DNA of 64,000 nt, taken from Ramlibacter sp. (GTDB taxonomy: Bacteria; Pseudomonadota; Gammaproteobacteria; Burkholderiales; Burkholderiaceae_C). The position numbers were made by a program, and so were the translations under genes. Below the pieces are notes generated by a model that was not told the DNA's origin, did no database searches, and was given only the letters and a program-made list of their open reading frames with translations. Below, one piece after another: positions 8,154-17,238 of this stretch (position 1 is the stretch's first letter; each line of letters starts with the position of its first letter). The stretch spans positions 186,001 through 250,000 of the forward strand of contig JADJPY010000012.1 in the NCBI GenBank assembly GCA_016713005.1, in the 5' to 3' direction.

Positions 8154-9245
8154 ATGACCGGACCCTCCAGTTTAACGACCGCCCTCGAAGCGCTGGTGCG
8201 CAAGGCCATGGAGCCCGCGGGCGGCTGGCTGCCGTTTGACCGTTTCATGGCGCTGGCGCTGTATGCGCCGGGCTTGGGCTACTACAGCAACACCTCGCCC
8301 AAGTTTGGCCTGATGCCCGGCTCGGGCAGCGATTTCGTCACTGCGCCCGAGCTCAGCCCGTTGTTCGGCCAGGCCCTGGCGGCCCAGGTCGGCCAGGCGC
8401 TGGAGGCCACCGGGACCGACGAGGTCTGGGAGTTTGGCGCCGGCTCCGGTGCGCTGGCGCTGCAGTTGTTGCAGGCGCTGGGTCCGAAGGTGGCGCGATA
8501 CAACATTGTTGATTTGTCGGGCACCCTGCGCGCGCGCCAGCAGCAGGCGCTGGCCGGGTTTGGCGACCGCGTGCGCTGGCTGGGCGAACTGCCGGCGCAG
8601 ATGAGCGGGGTGGTGGTGGGCAACGAGGTGCTGGACGCGATGCCGGTCAAGCTGCTCGCCCGCGTCGATGGGGTATGGCTTGAGCGCGGCGTGACCTTCG
8701 GGGGCGCGCAGCTCATGTTCAGCGACCGACCCACGGCCTTGCGTCCACCACTGGAGGTGGCCGGCTCGCACGACTACCTCACCGAGATCCATCCGCAGGC
8801 CGAGGCTTTCCTGCGCACGCTGGCCGACCGGATGGAGCGCGGCGCGGCATTCTTCATCGATTACGGCTTCCCCGAATCCGAGTACTACCACCCCCAGCGC
8901 GACAGCGGCACGCTGATGTGCCACCGGGCCCACCGCGCCGACACCGACCCTCTTGCCGACCTGGGGTTGAAGGACATCACCGCGCATGTCAATTTCACCG
9001 GGGCGGCGCTGGCAGCACAGGAGGCGGGATTCGAGGTGCTGGGCTACACCTCGCAAGGACGCTTCCTGCTGAACTGCGGACTGGCGCAGTCGATGCAGCA
9101 GGCCGGCCTGGCCGAACGCGCGAATGCCCAGAAGCTGCTGCTGGAGCACGAGATGGGCGAGCTGTTCAAGGTGCTGGGCCTGGTGCGTGGCGCGCCGTTT
9201 GAAGCGATGGGGTTCGCTGCGGGCGACCGCTCCCATACACTCTGA
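8154..9245 (+). CDS. class I SAM-dependent methyltransferase, MidA/NDUFAF7 family
   Basis: This 363-residue protein has the SAM-binding block VWEFGAGSGALA near residue 95 and the family signature GGWLPFDRFMALALYAPGLG at the N-terminus. GNEVLDAMPV follows, and IDYGFPESEYYHPQR is characteristic of the COG1565 (MidA) family. The mitochondrial relative NDUFAF7 methylates an arginine of complex I; a bacterial substrate is not established. Cytosolic. It is followed after 2 bp by the DUF2905 gene and then a ROK kinase, so the three probably form a small operon. Confidence 0.9.
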   Translation: MTGPSSLTTALEALVRKAMEPAGGWLPFDRFMALALYAPGLGYYSNTSPKFGLMPGSGSDFVTAPELSPLFGQALAAQVGQALEATGTDEVWEFGAGSGALALQLLQALGPKVARYNIVDLSGTLRARQQQALAGFGDRVRWLGELPAQMSGVVVGNEVLDAMPVKLLARVDGVWLERGVTFGGAQLMFSDRPTALRPPLEVAGSHDYLTEIHPQAEAFLRTLADRMERGAAFFIDYGFPESEYYHPQRDSGTLMCHRAHRADTDPLADLGLKDITAHVNFTGAALAAQEAGFEVLGYTSQGRFLLNCGLAQSMQQAGLAERANAQKLLLEHEMGELFKVLGLVRGAPFEAMGFAAGDRSHTL

Positions 9246-9247
9246 CG

Positions 9248-9442
9248 ATGATCCGCTGGTTCATCGTCATCCTGCTGGCGCTGGTGCTGTTCAGCTGGCT
9301 CACACCCTGGCTGCGCCGCGTCGGCCTTGGGCGCCTGCCCGGTGACTTCCGCTTCCGGCTGTTTGGCCGCGAATGGTTCATCCCGCTGGCCAGCACCGTG
9401 GTGCTGAGCTTCATTGCCAGCCTGATCTCTCTGGTGGTCTGA
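9248..9442 (+). CDS. small membrane protein, DUF2905
   Basis: This 64-residue protein has two hydrophobic stretches: residues 3-20 (FIVILLALVLFSWL) and 46-63. Between them is the conserved GRLPGDFRF motif of DUF2905. It is probably an inner-membrane hairpin with both ends on the same side. Function unknown. It starts 2 bp after the methyltransferase stop and lies 4 bp before the ROK kinase gene. Confidence 0.85.
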   Translation: MIRWFIVILLALVLFSWLTPWLRRVGLGRLPGDFRFRLFGREWFIPLASTVVLSFIASLISLVV

Positions 9443-9446
9443 CACC

Positions 9447-10382
9447 ATGGGCGGCCCGCGCGCCTGTATCGATATCGGTGGCACCAAGGTGGCGGTCAGC
9501 CTGGTGGGTGCGCAGGGTCAGGGGTTCCTGGCGCGCCGCGTGGCGCCCACGGTGACTTCCGGCACGCCATTGGCCCTGTCCGCCCAGGTGCTGCAGATGG
9601 TGGACGAGACCTGCCGGGAGGCTGGAGTCGCTCCCGAAGCTGTGCAGCAGGCCGGAGTCGCGTCCTGCGGGCCGTTTGTGTTGCACCAGGGCGCGCTCGC
9701 GCTGGCGGCGCCCAACCTGTGCGGCGGGATCGCCGGACCGGCGCGCGGCCTGCCCAACGACTGGACCTGTCTGCCACTGGAGGCACCGCTGCGCGAGCGC
9801 TTCGCTTCAGTGCGGGTGGAAAACGACTGCATCGCCGCACTGGAGGCCGAGCGCCGCTGGGGCGCGCTTCAGGGGCTTGACCACTGCGCCTACGTGACCT
9901 GGAGCACCGGCATTGGCGTCGGCCTGTGCGTGGACGGGCACGTGCTGCGCGGAAAGAACGGCAACGCAGGCCATGCCGGACACCTGTATGTGAGCGACGA
10001 CGATCCTCAGGCGCTGTGCGGCTGCGGGAACCGGGGCGATGTCGAAGCTCTGGTGGCTGGCAACGCATTGCAGCGCCGTTTCGGCTTGCCGCCCGCTGCG
10101 CTGATGGCGCAGGCCCGCAGTGGCGAGCCGGTCGCGCTGGCGCAGGTCGATGCGGCCTGCCGGGTCATGGGGCGCATGCTCTACAACCTGGTGGTCACTC
10201 TGGATTTGCAGCGCATCAGCCTGGGCGGCAGTGTGTACTGGAATCACCACGACTGGCTGCTGCCGCGCCTGCGCAGCCATGTGCACGGCCATCTCGTGGC
10301 CTTGACCCAGGGCGCGGAGCTGGTCAGCGCGGGACTGGGCGAGCGGGTCGGCGACTATGCCGCTTTGGCCCTGCTGGATTGA
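9447..10382 (+). CDS. ROK-family sugar kinase
   Basis: This 311-residue protein has the phosphate-binding IDIGGTK loop at residues 8-14, a catalytic Asp in VENDC, and STGIGVGL in the second domain. The ROK zinc motif, normally CxCGxxGCxE, reads CGCGNRGDVEA here, so the third cysteine is an aspartate. A histidine (GHAGHL) precedes it at the usual place. Members phosphorylate glucose, GlcNAc, ManNAc or fructose, or act as repressors; there is no helix-turn-helix here, so a kinase is likely. The glmU and glmS genes elsewhere in the window do not fix the sugar. Confidence 0.85.
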   Translation: MGGPRACIDIGGTKVAVSLVGAQGQGFLARRVAPTVTSGTPLALSAQVLQMVDETCREAGVAPEAVQQAGVASCGPFVLHQGALALAAPNLCGGIAGPARGLPNDWTCLPLEAPLRERFASVRVENDCIAALEAERRWGALQGLDHCAYVTWSTGIGVGLCVDGHVLRGKNGNAGHAGHLYVSDDDPQALCGCGNRGDVEALVAGNALQRRFGLPPAALMAQARSGEPVALAQVDAACRVMGRMLYNLVVTLDLQRISLGGSVYWNHHDWLLPRLRSHVHGHLVALTQGAELVSAGLGERVGDYAALALLD

Positions 10383-10437
10383 GCAGCCGATTGCCGAGAA
10401 AGGCGACACCAGAGGGCCACCGGACCCACAACCGCAC

Positions 10438-11670
10438 TCAGAGGATGGCGGCCACCGCTGCGACGCGCGCCCGCCGGATGGCCTCGCCGACTTCCGGGCC
10501 CTGACGGCCCGCGGCCTGCGCGGTGCGGGCGATTCCTTCGGTGGCGACCGACAACGCGGCGGACAGCGCCACCCCCAGTCGCTCGCGCTGGGGGTAGGCG
10601 GATTCCTGGGCGCCCAGGCGGCCGCGGGCATCGCATTCGCAGGCCAGCAGCACCTGCGCAAAGCGCTGGGGTTTGCGAATCGCGTCGCAACGCTCCAACA
10701 GGCGCACGAGCGCGGCCGCGCCCAATTCACCGCTGCGGTGGATGTTGCCGTGCTCGCGCGCCACCACCTCGGCCAGTTCGGCGCACTCCACCGGCACGCG
10801 CAGGCGCTGGCACACCTGCCTGAGCAGTCTTGCACTGCGCTCCTCGTGCCCGATGTGGCGTGGCAGCACATCGGCGGGCGTCGTGCCCTTGCCCAGGTCG
10901 TGACCGAGACAGGCAAAACGCACCGGCAATGGCGCGCCCAGGCGTGCGGCCATGTCCAGCACCATCATCAGGTGCACCCCGGTGTCCACTTCGGGGTGAT
11001 GGTCGGCGCGCTGGGGCACGCCCCAAAGGCGGTCAACCTCCGGCAACAGCACGCCCAGTGCGCCGCACTCGCGCAGCACCTCGAACATGCGCGACGGGCG
11101 CACTTCCATCAGGCCGCGCGAGAGCTCCTGCCACACGCGCTCGGGCACCAGCGCATCGACCTCGCCGTCGGCCACCATGCGGCGCATCAGCGACATGGTG
11201 TCGGCGGCCACCGAAAAGTCGTAAAACCGCGCTGCAAACCGCGCCAGCCGCAAGATGCGGACCGGGTCTTCAAGGAACGCGTCGCTTACATGGCGCAACA
11301 CCCTGTCTGCCAGGTCTTTTCGCCCATTGTTTGGGTCAAAAATGACTGTAAGCCCCGTCGGTCCTTGCTGAGCTGCTATCGAATTGATAGTAAGGTCGCG
11401 GCGCGCCAGGTCCTGCTCCAGCGTGACGTCGGCCGCCGCATGGAAGGCAAAGCCGTGGTAGCCGCGCGCGGTCTTGCGCTCGGTGCGCGCCAGCGCGTAT
11501 TCCTCTTTGGTGCGTGGATGCAGGAAGACGGGGAAGTCGCGTCCCACCGGCAAAAAGCCCTGCGCGATCATTTCCTCAGGCGTGGCGCCCACGACCACCC
11601 AGTCGCGGTCCTGCATGGGCAGGCCGAGCAACTGGTCGCGTACCGCGCCGCCGACAAGGTAGATCTGCAT
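10438..11670 (-). CDS. cca: multifunctional CCA tRNA nucleotidyltransferase
   Basis: This 410-residue protein starts at ATG 11670 ([12 protein letters not shown]). The [10 protein letters not shown] and QDRDW motifs carry the catalytic aspartates, and RRDLTIN and [16 protein letters not shown] follow. The HD domain (CLGHDLGKG) gives the phosphatase/phosphodiesterase activity of long class II enzymes. It adds and repairs the 3' CCA of tRNA. A 54-bp repeat copy lies in frame right after LTIN, so the loop [15 protein letters not shown] before DPNNG is longer than in Escherichia coli Cca. It converges with the ROK gene and starts about 75 bp from the GST gene. Confidence 0.95.
   Translation of the reverse strand: MQIYLVGGAVRDQLLGLPMQDRDWVVVGATPEEMIAQGFLPVGRDFPVFLHPRTKEEYALARTERKTARGYHGFAFHAAADVTLEQDLARRDLTINSIAAQQGPTGLTVIFDPNNGRKDLADRVLRHVSDAFLEDPVRILRLARFAARFYDFSVAADTMSLMRRMVADGEVDALVPERVWQELSRGLMEVRPSRMFEVLRECGALGVLLPEVDRLWGVPQRADHHPEVDTGVHLMMVLDMAARLGAPLPVRFACLGHDLGKGTTPADVLPRHIGHEERSARLLRQVCQRLRVPVECAELAEVVAREHGNIHRSGELGAAALVRLLERCDAIRKPQRFAQVLLACECDARGRLGAQESAYPQRERLGVALSAALSVATEGIARTAQAAGRQGPEVGEAIRRARVAAVAAIL
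11338..11391 (-). repeat. 54-bp dispersed repeat, copy inside cca
   Basis: Minus strand blocks: ACTATC, ATAGCA, CAAGGACCGACGGGGCTT, ACAGTC, ATTTTT. The GCTAT/ATAGC arms pair across six bases. Sense orientation, same frame as the other sense copies (Thr-Ile-Asn-Ser-Ile-Ala). It begins within the LTIN motif and ends just before DPNNG. Confidence 0.85.
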
Positions 11671-11745
11671 GGGCGGCAGTGTAGGCGCTAGCGCTTGCGG
11701 CCCTGGTCGGGCACGGGGCGCGCTCACCGGACCGTTGCGTGCGCT

Positions 11746-12468
11746 TCAGCCTCCGGTGGCGCGCGCCCAGGCGCCCATGCCACTGTTGCGGTCCAGCCGG
11801 TAAGGCTCCTCGAAGTCCAGGTATTCCTGCTCGGCCAGCGCGCCGTCAATCCAGTCCTTCACGCCGGGCAGGGCGGCCACCCGGCCGATGTAGGCCGAGA
11901 CGGCGGGCGGCACGGGCAGCCCGTAGGTGCGCAGACGCATGCACACCGGCGCAAAGTAGGCGTCGGCGACGGTGAAGTTGCCAAACAGCATCGGGCCGCC
12001 GTGGGCCTGCAGCAAGCCCTCCCACATCTGCACGATGCGCTGGAGGTCCCCGGCCACGCCAGCGCGGTCGCGCAGGGCCAGCGCGCCGGCGTTCGGCAGA
12101 TGCGCCTCGATGTTCATCGGGCAGGCCCCGCGCAGCGCGCCAAAGCCGCTGTGCATTTCGGCGCAGACACTGCGGCAGCGGGCCCGTGCCTTGGCGTCAG
12201 CGGGCCACAGCTGGCGGTCTGGGAAACGCTCGGCCAGGTATTCGGCGATGGCCAGCGTGTCCCATACGGCGAGGTCGCCGTCCACCAGCACCGGCACCCG
12301 GCCCGCTGGCGTGACGTCTGCCAGTGTGCGTTTGAAGGCCGAGTCGGGGGTGAAGGCGTCAAACCGCACCATCACCTCCTCAAACGGGATGCCAGCCTGG
12401 CGCAGCAGCACCCAGGGGCGCATGGACCAGGACGAATAGTTCTTGTTGCCGATGTAGAGCTTGAGCAT
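11746..12468 (-). CDS. glutathione S-transferase family protein
   Basis: This 240-residue protein opens with MLKLYIGNKNYSSWSMRPWV, a thioredoxin-fold N-domain with the YSSWSMR block seen in the bacterial GST group often annotated YfcF-like. VPVLVDGDLAVWDTLAI is the cis-proline and GSH-binding segment, and an all-helical C-domain follows. Function: probably glutathione-dependent conjugation or reduction; substrate unknown. Cytosolic. ATG 12468 gives the standard GST start. A terminator of the preceding minus-strand gene lies 55 bp upstream, so it has its own promoter. Confidence 0.88.
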   Translation of the reverse strand: MLKLYIGNKNYSSWSMRPWVLLRQAGIPFEEVMVRFDAFTPDSAFKRTLADVTPAGRVPVLVDGDLAVWDTLAIAEYLAERFPDRQLWPADAKARARCRSVCAEMHSGFGALRGACPMNIEAHLPNAGALALRDRAGVAGDLQRIVQMWEGLLQAHGGPMLFGNFTVADAYFAPVCMRLRTYGLPVPPAVSAYIGRVAALPGVKDWIDGALAEQEYLDFEEPYRLDRNSGMGAWARATGG

Positions 12469-12523
12469 GGGGCCTCCGTGAGCGGGCTCACATGCTAGCG
12501 CGCCGACGGGTCGCAATTGATGC

Positions 12524-12549
12524 AAAAAAACTGCGGAATTGATTCCGCC
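12524..12549 (-). terminator. rho-independent terminator after the NAD-binding epimerase gene
   Basis: On the minus strand, GCGGAAT-CA-ATTCCGC forms a perfect 7-bp stem, followed by AG and seven T. It begins 2 bases after the epimerase stop codon, as expected for the end of the slt-epimerase unit. Confidence 0.85.
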
Positions 12550-12550
12550 G

Positions 12551-13504
12551 TCAGCGCCCTGCCGTGCGCCGCAGCGCATCCAGCGCGCTGCGCGGCCCTC
12601 GGTCGCCCAGATAGCCCGGTGCCACGGCCGCCAGCGAGGCGGGCACGATGCCCAGATTCTGCAAGCCCGGCAGCGAGCCGCTGGCGATGTTGTCCACCGT
12701 CAGCGAGGCCAGGTTGTCCCGACTCATCAGCGGCTCACCCGGTGCCAGCTCCATCATCAGCGCCTGCAGGCGCCCCAGCGCCATGGGAATCGGGATCACC
12801 GGTCGGCCCAGGCCTGCGTTGACGCCGGCCCATTGCCCGGCCAGACGCACCAGCCCGGCCAGGCTGCGCACATCCGGGCCGCAGGCTTCGTAGGTGTGTC
12901 CGGCCGTGCGGTCGTCAGCCAGGCAGCGCACCACCGCCTGTGCAACGTCCTCCACCCAGACCGGTTGAAGTCGCGCGTGGGCCCCCGCAAGCGGCATCAC
13001 CGGCAGCACGGCCTGCAATCGTGCAAACAGGTTCAGGAAACGGTCTCCGGCGCCAAAGATCACACTGGGTCGCAAAACCGTGAGTGACAGGCCGGCCTCA
13101 CGCAAAACGGCCTCGCCAGCGGCCTTGCTGCGCTGGTACAGAGAAGGTGCGTCCGCCACCGCGCCCAGCGCGCTGATGTGGACGACACGGCGCACACCGG
13201 TGGCCAGGCAAGCTTGGGCCAGTGTGCGCGGCAGCGCTACATGCGCACGCTCAAATGCCGCCGCATTGCCGTGCAGGATGGCCACGAGGTTGACCACGGC
13301 ATCGTGGCCGGACAAGAGTCGTGCCAATGCCTCGCCACCGTGCACGTCTGCTTGCACGACTTCGAGCCCCGGCAGGCTGAGCACTGCGCTGGCGTTGCCG
13401 CGCCGGCGCGTGGCCACGGTCACCGACCAACCGGCGCGCACCAGCTTCTCACACAGGTGTCGCCCTACGAAGCCGGTGCCGCCCAGGACCAGCACGCGCT
13501 TCAT
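12551..13504 (-). CDS. NAD(P)-binding epimerase-like protein (complex I NDUFA9-type)
   Basis: This 317-residue extended SDR has the Rossmann loop GGTGFVGRH at residues 8-16, NLVAILHG, a weak YQRSKAAGE active-site region, and VLRPSVIFGAGDRFLN, a signature of the NDUFA9/YbjT-like atypical SDRs. Such proteins bind NADPH and often lack a demonstrated reaction. Its ATG overlaps the slt stop (ATGA), so it is co-transcribed with the transglycosylase; the pairing does not reveal a joint job. A clear terminator follows. Confidence 0.85.
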   Translation of the reverse strand: MKRVLVLGGTGFVGRHLCEKLVRAGWSVTVATRRRGNASAVLSLPGLEVVQADVHGGEALARLLSGHDAVVNLVAILHGNAAAFERAHVALPRTLAQACLATGVRRVVHISALGAVADAPSLYQRSKAAGEAVLREAGLSLTVLRPSVIFGAGDRFLNLFARLQAVLPVMPLAGAHARLQPVWVEDVAQAVVRCLADDRTAGHTYEACGPDVRSLAGLVRLAGQWAGVNAGLGRPVIPIPMALGRLQALMMELAPGEPLMSRDNLASLTVDNIASGSLPGLQNLGIVPASLAAVAPGYLGDRGPRSALDALRRTAGR

Positions 13505-15507
13505 GGCAAGTCCTTGTTCTCGGTGGTGGCGGCCGCGTCGCGCGGGCCCACGCGCCCCAGCCGCGCGCGCAGCGACTGCGGCTGGCCACTGAGGATGGCG
13601 GCGTACACCGTGGTGTTGGCCAGCACGCGCTTGACGTACTCGCGCGTCTCGGTGAAGGGCACGTTCTCGGCCCAGACGGCAGCGTCCAGAACCGGGCCTG
13701 TGCCCCCGGGCGCGCGCCAGTTGCGGGGCCGGCTCGGCCCGGCGTTGTAGGCGGCGGCGGCCAGAGGCATCGAGCCCTCGAAGTCGTCCAGCACCAGCTT
13801 GAGGTATCCGGTGCCGATGGCGATGTTGGTGTCGCGGTCGTTGAGCTGGTCGATCGTGAAACCGGTCAGGCCGATCTTGCGTGCCGTCCAGCGCGCGGTC
13901 GCGGGCATCACCTGCATCAGGCCCGAGGCGCCGACATGGGACCGCGCGTCCATCACGAACCGGCTCTCCTGGCGGATCAGGCCGTACACGTAGGCCGGAT
14001 CGAGTCCGATCTCGCCGGAGCGACGGACCACAGACTCGCGGAAAGGCATTGGAAAGCGCTGCGCCACGCTGACCTCGGAGCGGGTGCGCTCGCTGGTGTT
14101 GATGCAGCGGTCCCACACTTCGCGCTCGCAGGCGAACTGGGCCGCCGCCAGGCGCTCGCGCTCGGGCATGCCGCCGCGCGTGTGCAGGTTGGTGCTGTAG
14201 TTCCATTCGCGCACACCCTCGCCGCGCAGGCCGATCAGGATGGCATACAGGCCCCGGTTGAGGCCCGGATTCAGGCGCGCGCCTTCCATCTCCGCGGTGG
14301 TCAGCGGCGCCGGTACGGGAGGCAGCACGACCTGACGGCCCAGCTCCTCCTGTGCCAGCTGCTCATAAAAGCCGTTGATCCCGGCGATGGACTCCAGCAA
14401 CTGGTGCGCTTCATGCACTTCAGGGCGCGACGCGGTGGCGTCGCTGCGCGCAGCCGGCGCCGTGGCCTTGAGCGCCCGGGCCTTCCAGTACACCCAGGCC
14501 GGGTCGCGGCGGGTCTCTTCGCCCATGGCCTGGATGGCGGCCAGCACCAGGGGCCAGCGCGGCTGGCTGCCGGCACGCAGCGCGGCGCGCACTTTCCAGG
14601 CCAGCATCTCGTCGGTCAGGTCGGCGTCGCGGGTGACGTTGGCGAAGTAGGACAGCGCCTCGGTGCCCAACCGGCCCGCACTGGCGCGCCCGACTGCGCC
14701 CCAGGCCCAGTTGCGTTCTTCGGTGGTGAGCTGCGGGGCCCATTTGTTCTCCAGGGCGCCTGCGGCAGCATCCGGGTCGTTGGCCGCCATGCGCACCAGG
14801 GCCAGGGTCACCATTTCCTTGCGGACTTTGGACGCTGCCACGACGCGCGAGGAGAGGAACTTCGCCGGGTTGGCGATCAACTCGGGCACCTGTGCGGCGA
14901 CATCGGGCGCGACCAGCTCGACCGCGGCACGCGCCGCCTTGGGGCGGTTGGCCTCGACGGCCAGGCGCGCCTTGCGCCAGGCGTCCAGGGGGGTGAGCTT
15001 CTTCTCTCCCAGCAGGCGGTCGGCGGCAATGGTGCAGCCGTCGTCGGCCTCGCGCTGCGCAAGCCAGTGACGGCGCACCTCGGCGCTGGTGTCTTCGCCG
15101 GTGGAGAGGTGCTGCACCAGCAGGCCATAGCACTGGACTTCGCGGTCGTCGCGCATGCGCCAGTTGGGGTATTCGGCGGCGAAGTTGCCCCAGTCCCGGC
15201 GCTGGCCCAGCAACTGCAGCCAGTCGTTGCGCAGCCGGTCCTCCTGGTAGGTGCCGGCCCAGCGGGTCAGGAAGTCGCGCACCTCCTGCGGGCCCGCTTC
15301 ATCCAGGCGTGCCCTCAGCTCCCAGTAGGCGCCCCAGGGCTCCAGTGCGTGGCCGCGCACCTGGGGCAGCAGGGCGGCCAGGCGCTTGCGGTCGCCCTTC
15401 TTCCAGGCCTGGTGCATTTCCAGGATGAGATCGTCTCCCTTGGGCTGGGCCAGCGCCACACTGGTCCCGGTCGCAACGATCAGTGTCAGAATCAGTCGAA
15501 ACAGCAT
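13501..15507 (-). CDS. slt: soluble lytic murein transglycosylase
   Basis: This 668-residue protein has a signal peptide (residues 1-20, ending VALAQ) and a long alpha-superhelical region. The C-terminal SLT domain carries the catalytic Glu in IRQESRF, then GASGLMQVMPATA, NIAIGTGYL and AAAAYNAGPSR. It cleaves the peptidoglycan glycan strand to 1,6-anhydro products in the periplasm. Length agrees with Slt70. Start ATG 15507 lies 9 bp from the divergent formyl-THF cyclo-ligase start, so the two genes share a very short promoter region, with promoters probably inside each other's 5' ends. Confidence 0.93.
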   Translation of the reverse strand: MLFRLILTLIVATGTSVALAQPKGDDLILEMHQAWKKGDRKRLAALLPQVRGHALEPWGAYWELRARLDEAGPQEVRDFLTRWAGTYQEDRLRNDWLQLLGQRRDWGNFAAEYPNWRMRDDREVQCYGLLVQHLSTGEDTSAEVRRHWLAQREADDGCTIAADRLLGEKKLTPLDAWRKARLAVEANRPKAARAAVELVAPDVAAQVPELIANPAKFLSSRVVAASKVRKEMVTLALVRMAANDPDAAAGALENKWAPQLTTEERNWAWGAVGRASAGRLGTEALSYFANVTRDADLTDEMLAWKVRAALRAGSQPRWPLVLAAIQAMGEETRRDPAWVYWKARALKATAPAARSDATASRPEVHEAHQLLESIAGINGFYEQLAQEELGRQVVLPPVPAPLTTAEMEGARLNPGLNRGLYAILIGLRGEGVREWNYSTNLHTRGGMPERERLAAAQFACEREVWDRCINTSERTRSEVSVAQRFPMPFRESVVRRSGEIGLDPAYVYGLIRQESRFVMDARSHVGASGLMQVMPATARWTARKIGLTGFTIDQLNDRDTNIAIGTGYLKLVLDDFEGSMPLAAAAYNAGPSRPRNWRAPGGTGPVLDAAVWAENVPFTETREYVKRVLANTTVYAAILSGQPQSLRARLGRVGPRDAAATTENKDLP

Positions 15508-15516
15508 GCGGGGATT

Positions 15517-16104
15517 ATGGACAAGTCAGAGGAAAAGAAGGCCCTTCGAAAAGCCCTCATCGAACAACGGTTGAGCCTGCCGGATCGCCTACAGCGTGCC
15601 GATTTGCTGCAGCAGGTCATGCGCATCTGGCTGGTGGGACGCCCCGACGTGGTGATTGGCGCCTACTGGCCGATCAAGGGCGAGTTCGATCCGCTGCCCG
15701 CCCTGCACCGCTGGAAAGAGGACGGCGAACTGATCGACGAGCCACAGCCCCGGCGCATCGGCCTGCCGGTGGTGGACAAGCTGCACAAGACCCTGACCTT
15801 CCATGCCTGGTACCCCGGTTGCCCCATGCAGGAAGACGCCTACGGCATCCCCAAGCCCAAGGACACCGAGGTGATCGTGCCCACGTTGCTGTTCGTGCCC
15901 TGCGTGGGCTATGGCGCGGGTGGCTACCGGCTGGGTTACGGTGGTGGTTTCTACGACCGCACGCTGGCCACGCTGCAGCCGCGCCCTTTCACCGTGGGGC
16001 TGGGCTTCACCACAGGGTATCTGGACGAATTCGAGCCCGAACCGCACGACATCCCCCTGGACGCCATCCTCAACGACAACGGGGTGGTCTGGCCGGTGGG
16101 ATGA
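15517..16104 (+). CDS. 5-formyltetrahydrofolate cyclo-ligase
   Basis: This 195-residue protein begins MDKSEEKKALRKALIEQR. The substrate and ATP sites are seen as IGAYWPIKGEFD, and the conserved C-terminal VGYGAGGYRLGYGGGFYDRTLA block (GxGxGYYD-type) is intact. It converts 5-formyl-THF to 5,10-methenyl-THF. ATG 15517 is chosen because upstream sequence in this frame is the non-coding strand of slt. It converges on the LysR gene with a 13-bp gap. Confidence 0.92.
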   Translation: MDKSEEKKALRKALIEQRLSLPDRLQRADLLQQVMRIWLVGRPDVVIGAYWPIKGEFDPLPALHRWKEDGELIDEPQPRRIGLPVVDKLHKTLTFHAWYPGCPMQEDAYGIPKPKDTEVIVPTLLFVPCVGYGAGGYRLGYGGGFYDRTLATLQPRPFTVGLGFTTGYLDEFEPEPHDIPLDAILNDNGVVWPVG

Positions 16105-16117
16105 CGGCCGGGGCGCC

Positions 16118-17101
16118 TCAGTCCAGGTCACCGCCTTCGTCGCTGTCGGGAACCTCGCCGATGGCCTCGCGCGTGGCGCGGGCCTGGGCACGCAGCCAGT
16201 CGCTGTAGGCGCGCACTTCGGCGCGTTCGGACTGGCGCGGCCCCGGAATCAGCCAGTACGCCATGGGGGATTCCATTCGCGTGCCCGGCAGCACCTCCAC
16301 CAGGTCGCCGTTGGCCAGACTCTCGGCCACCAGCGGCAGACGGGCCAGCACCAGGCCCTGGCCGGTCAGTGCCGCCTGCACCATCTGGTAGGCGTAGTTG
16401 AAATACAGCCAGCGCTTGGGCGTCAGGCGGGTCAGGCCCTGTTCGTCAAACCAGCGCCGCCAGGTGAGCCACTCCAGATGGGTGCGGTGAGCGTCCCCGG
16501 CCTCGATCAGGGTGAACTGCGCCAGGTCGGCCGGTTTGCGCAGCGACGGGTTGCTCTTGATGAGCCAGGGGCTGGCGACAGGCGTGAGTTGTTCGCCAAA
16601 CATGCGCACCGCATGCGGCGGCATGCTGGAAGCCGGGCCATAGCGCAGGGCAATGTCCACATCGGCCACGTCCAGGTCCACCGCCACGTCGGATGCGTCG
16701 ATGCGGATGTCGATGTCGGGGTGTTCGCGCTGGAAGGCCTCCAGGCGCGGGATCAGCCACATCGAGGCGAACGAGGCGAAGGTGGTCAGCGAGACGCTCT
16801 TTCGTCCGGCGCTCTGACGGATCTGGCGCACCGCCGCATCCACGCGCGGCAGGGCCTGCGACACCGCGCTCAGCAGCAGCGCCCCGGCGCTGGTGAGTTC
16901 CACCGCGCGGGTGTGGCGCAGGAAGAGGCTGACACCGACTTCTTCCTCCAGTGCCTGGATCTGGCGACTGACTGCCGATTGCGTGAGCGCCATTTCTTCA
17001 GCGGCGGCCCGGAAGTTCAGGTGGCGCGACACCGCTTCAAAGGCGCGCAGGTGCCCGGCCGAGATCGGCCGGCTGCGCAGGTGCGTCTGGGAGTGCTGCA
17101 T
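16118..17101 (-). CDS. LysR-family transcriptional regulator (GcvA-like)
   Basis: This 327-residue protein has an N-terminal winged helix at about residues 17-75 (LRAFEAVSRHLNFRAAAEEMALTQ, SAVSRQIQALEEEVG), then a periplasmic-binding-like effector domain. RYGPAS in the effector domain resembles the GcvA/AmpR subgroup. The start is ATG 17101; an upstream TTG would add two residues. It is divergent from the DUF2917 gene across 137 bp, an arrangement typical of a LysR regulator and its target, so that gene is the first candidate target. Effector unknown. Confidence 0.9.
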   Translation of the reverse strand: MQHSQTHLRSRPISAGHLRAFEAVSRHLNFRAAAEEMALTQSAVSRQIQALEEEVGVSLFLRHTRAVELTSAGALLLSAVSQALPRVDAAVRQIRQSAGRKSVSLTTFASFASMWLIPRLEAFQREHPDIDIRIDASDVAVDLDVADVDIALRYGPASSMPPHAVRMFGEQLTPVASPWLIKSNPSLRKPADLAQFTLIEAGDAHRTHLEWLTWRRWFDEQGLTRLTPKRWLYFNYAYQMVQAALTGQGLVLARLPLVAESLANGDLVEVLPGTRMESPMAYWLIPGPRQSERAEVRAYSDWLRAQARATREAIGEVPDSDEGGDLD

Positions 17102-17238
17102 GGTCAATCCGTGTCAGGAGTGTTCAGGCGATTGATGCGTTTGTCGAATCAATAGCTTCTGTGGATTTCATTGGACTGTCAATGGGATAGCGCCGATCAT
17201 TCATTCCCGAAACGACAAATCTGAAACCGGAGCGCACC

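Noticed and set aside
13936..15516. Upstream extension of the formyl-THF cyclo-ligase frame by over 500 codons
   Set aside because: The extension is antisense to slt and shows no domain; the ATG at 15517 gives the normal family length.
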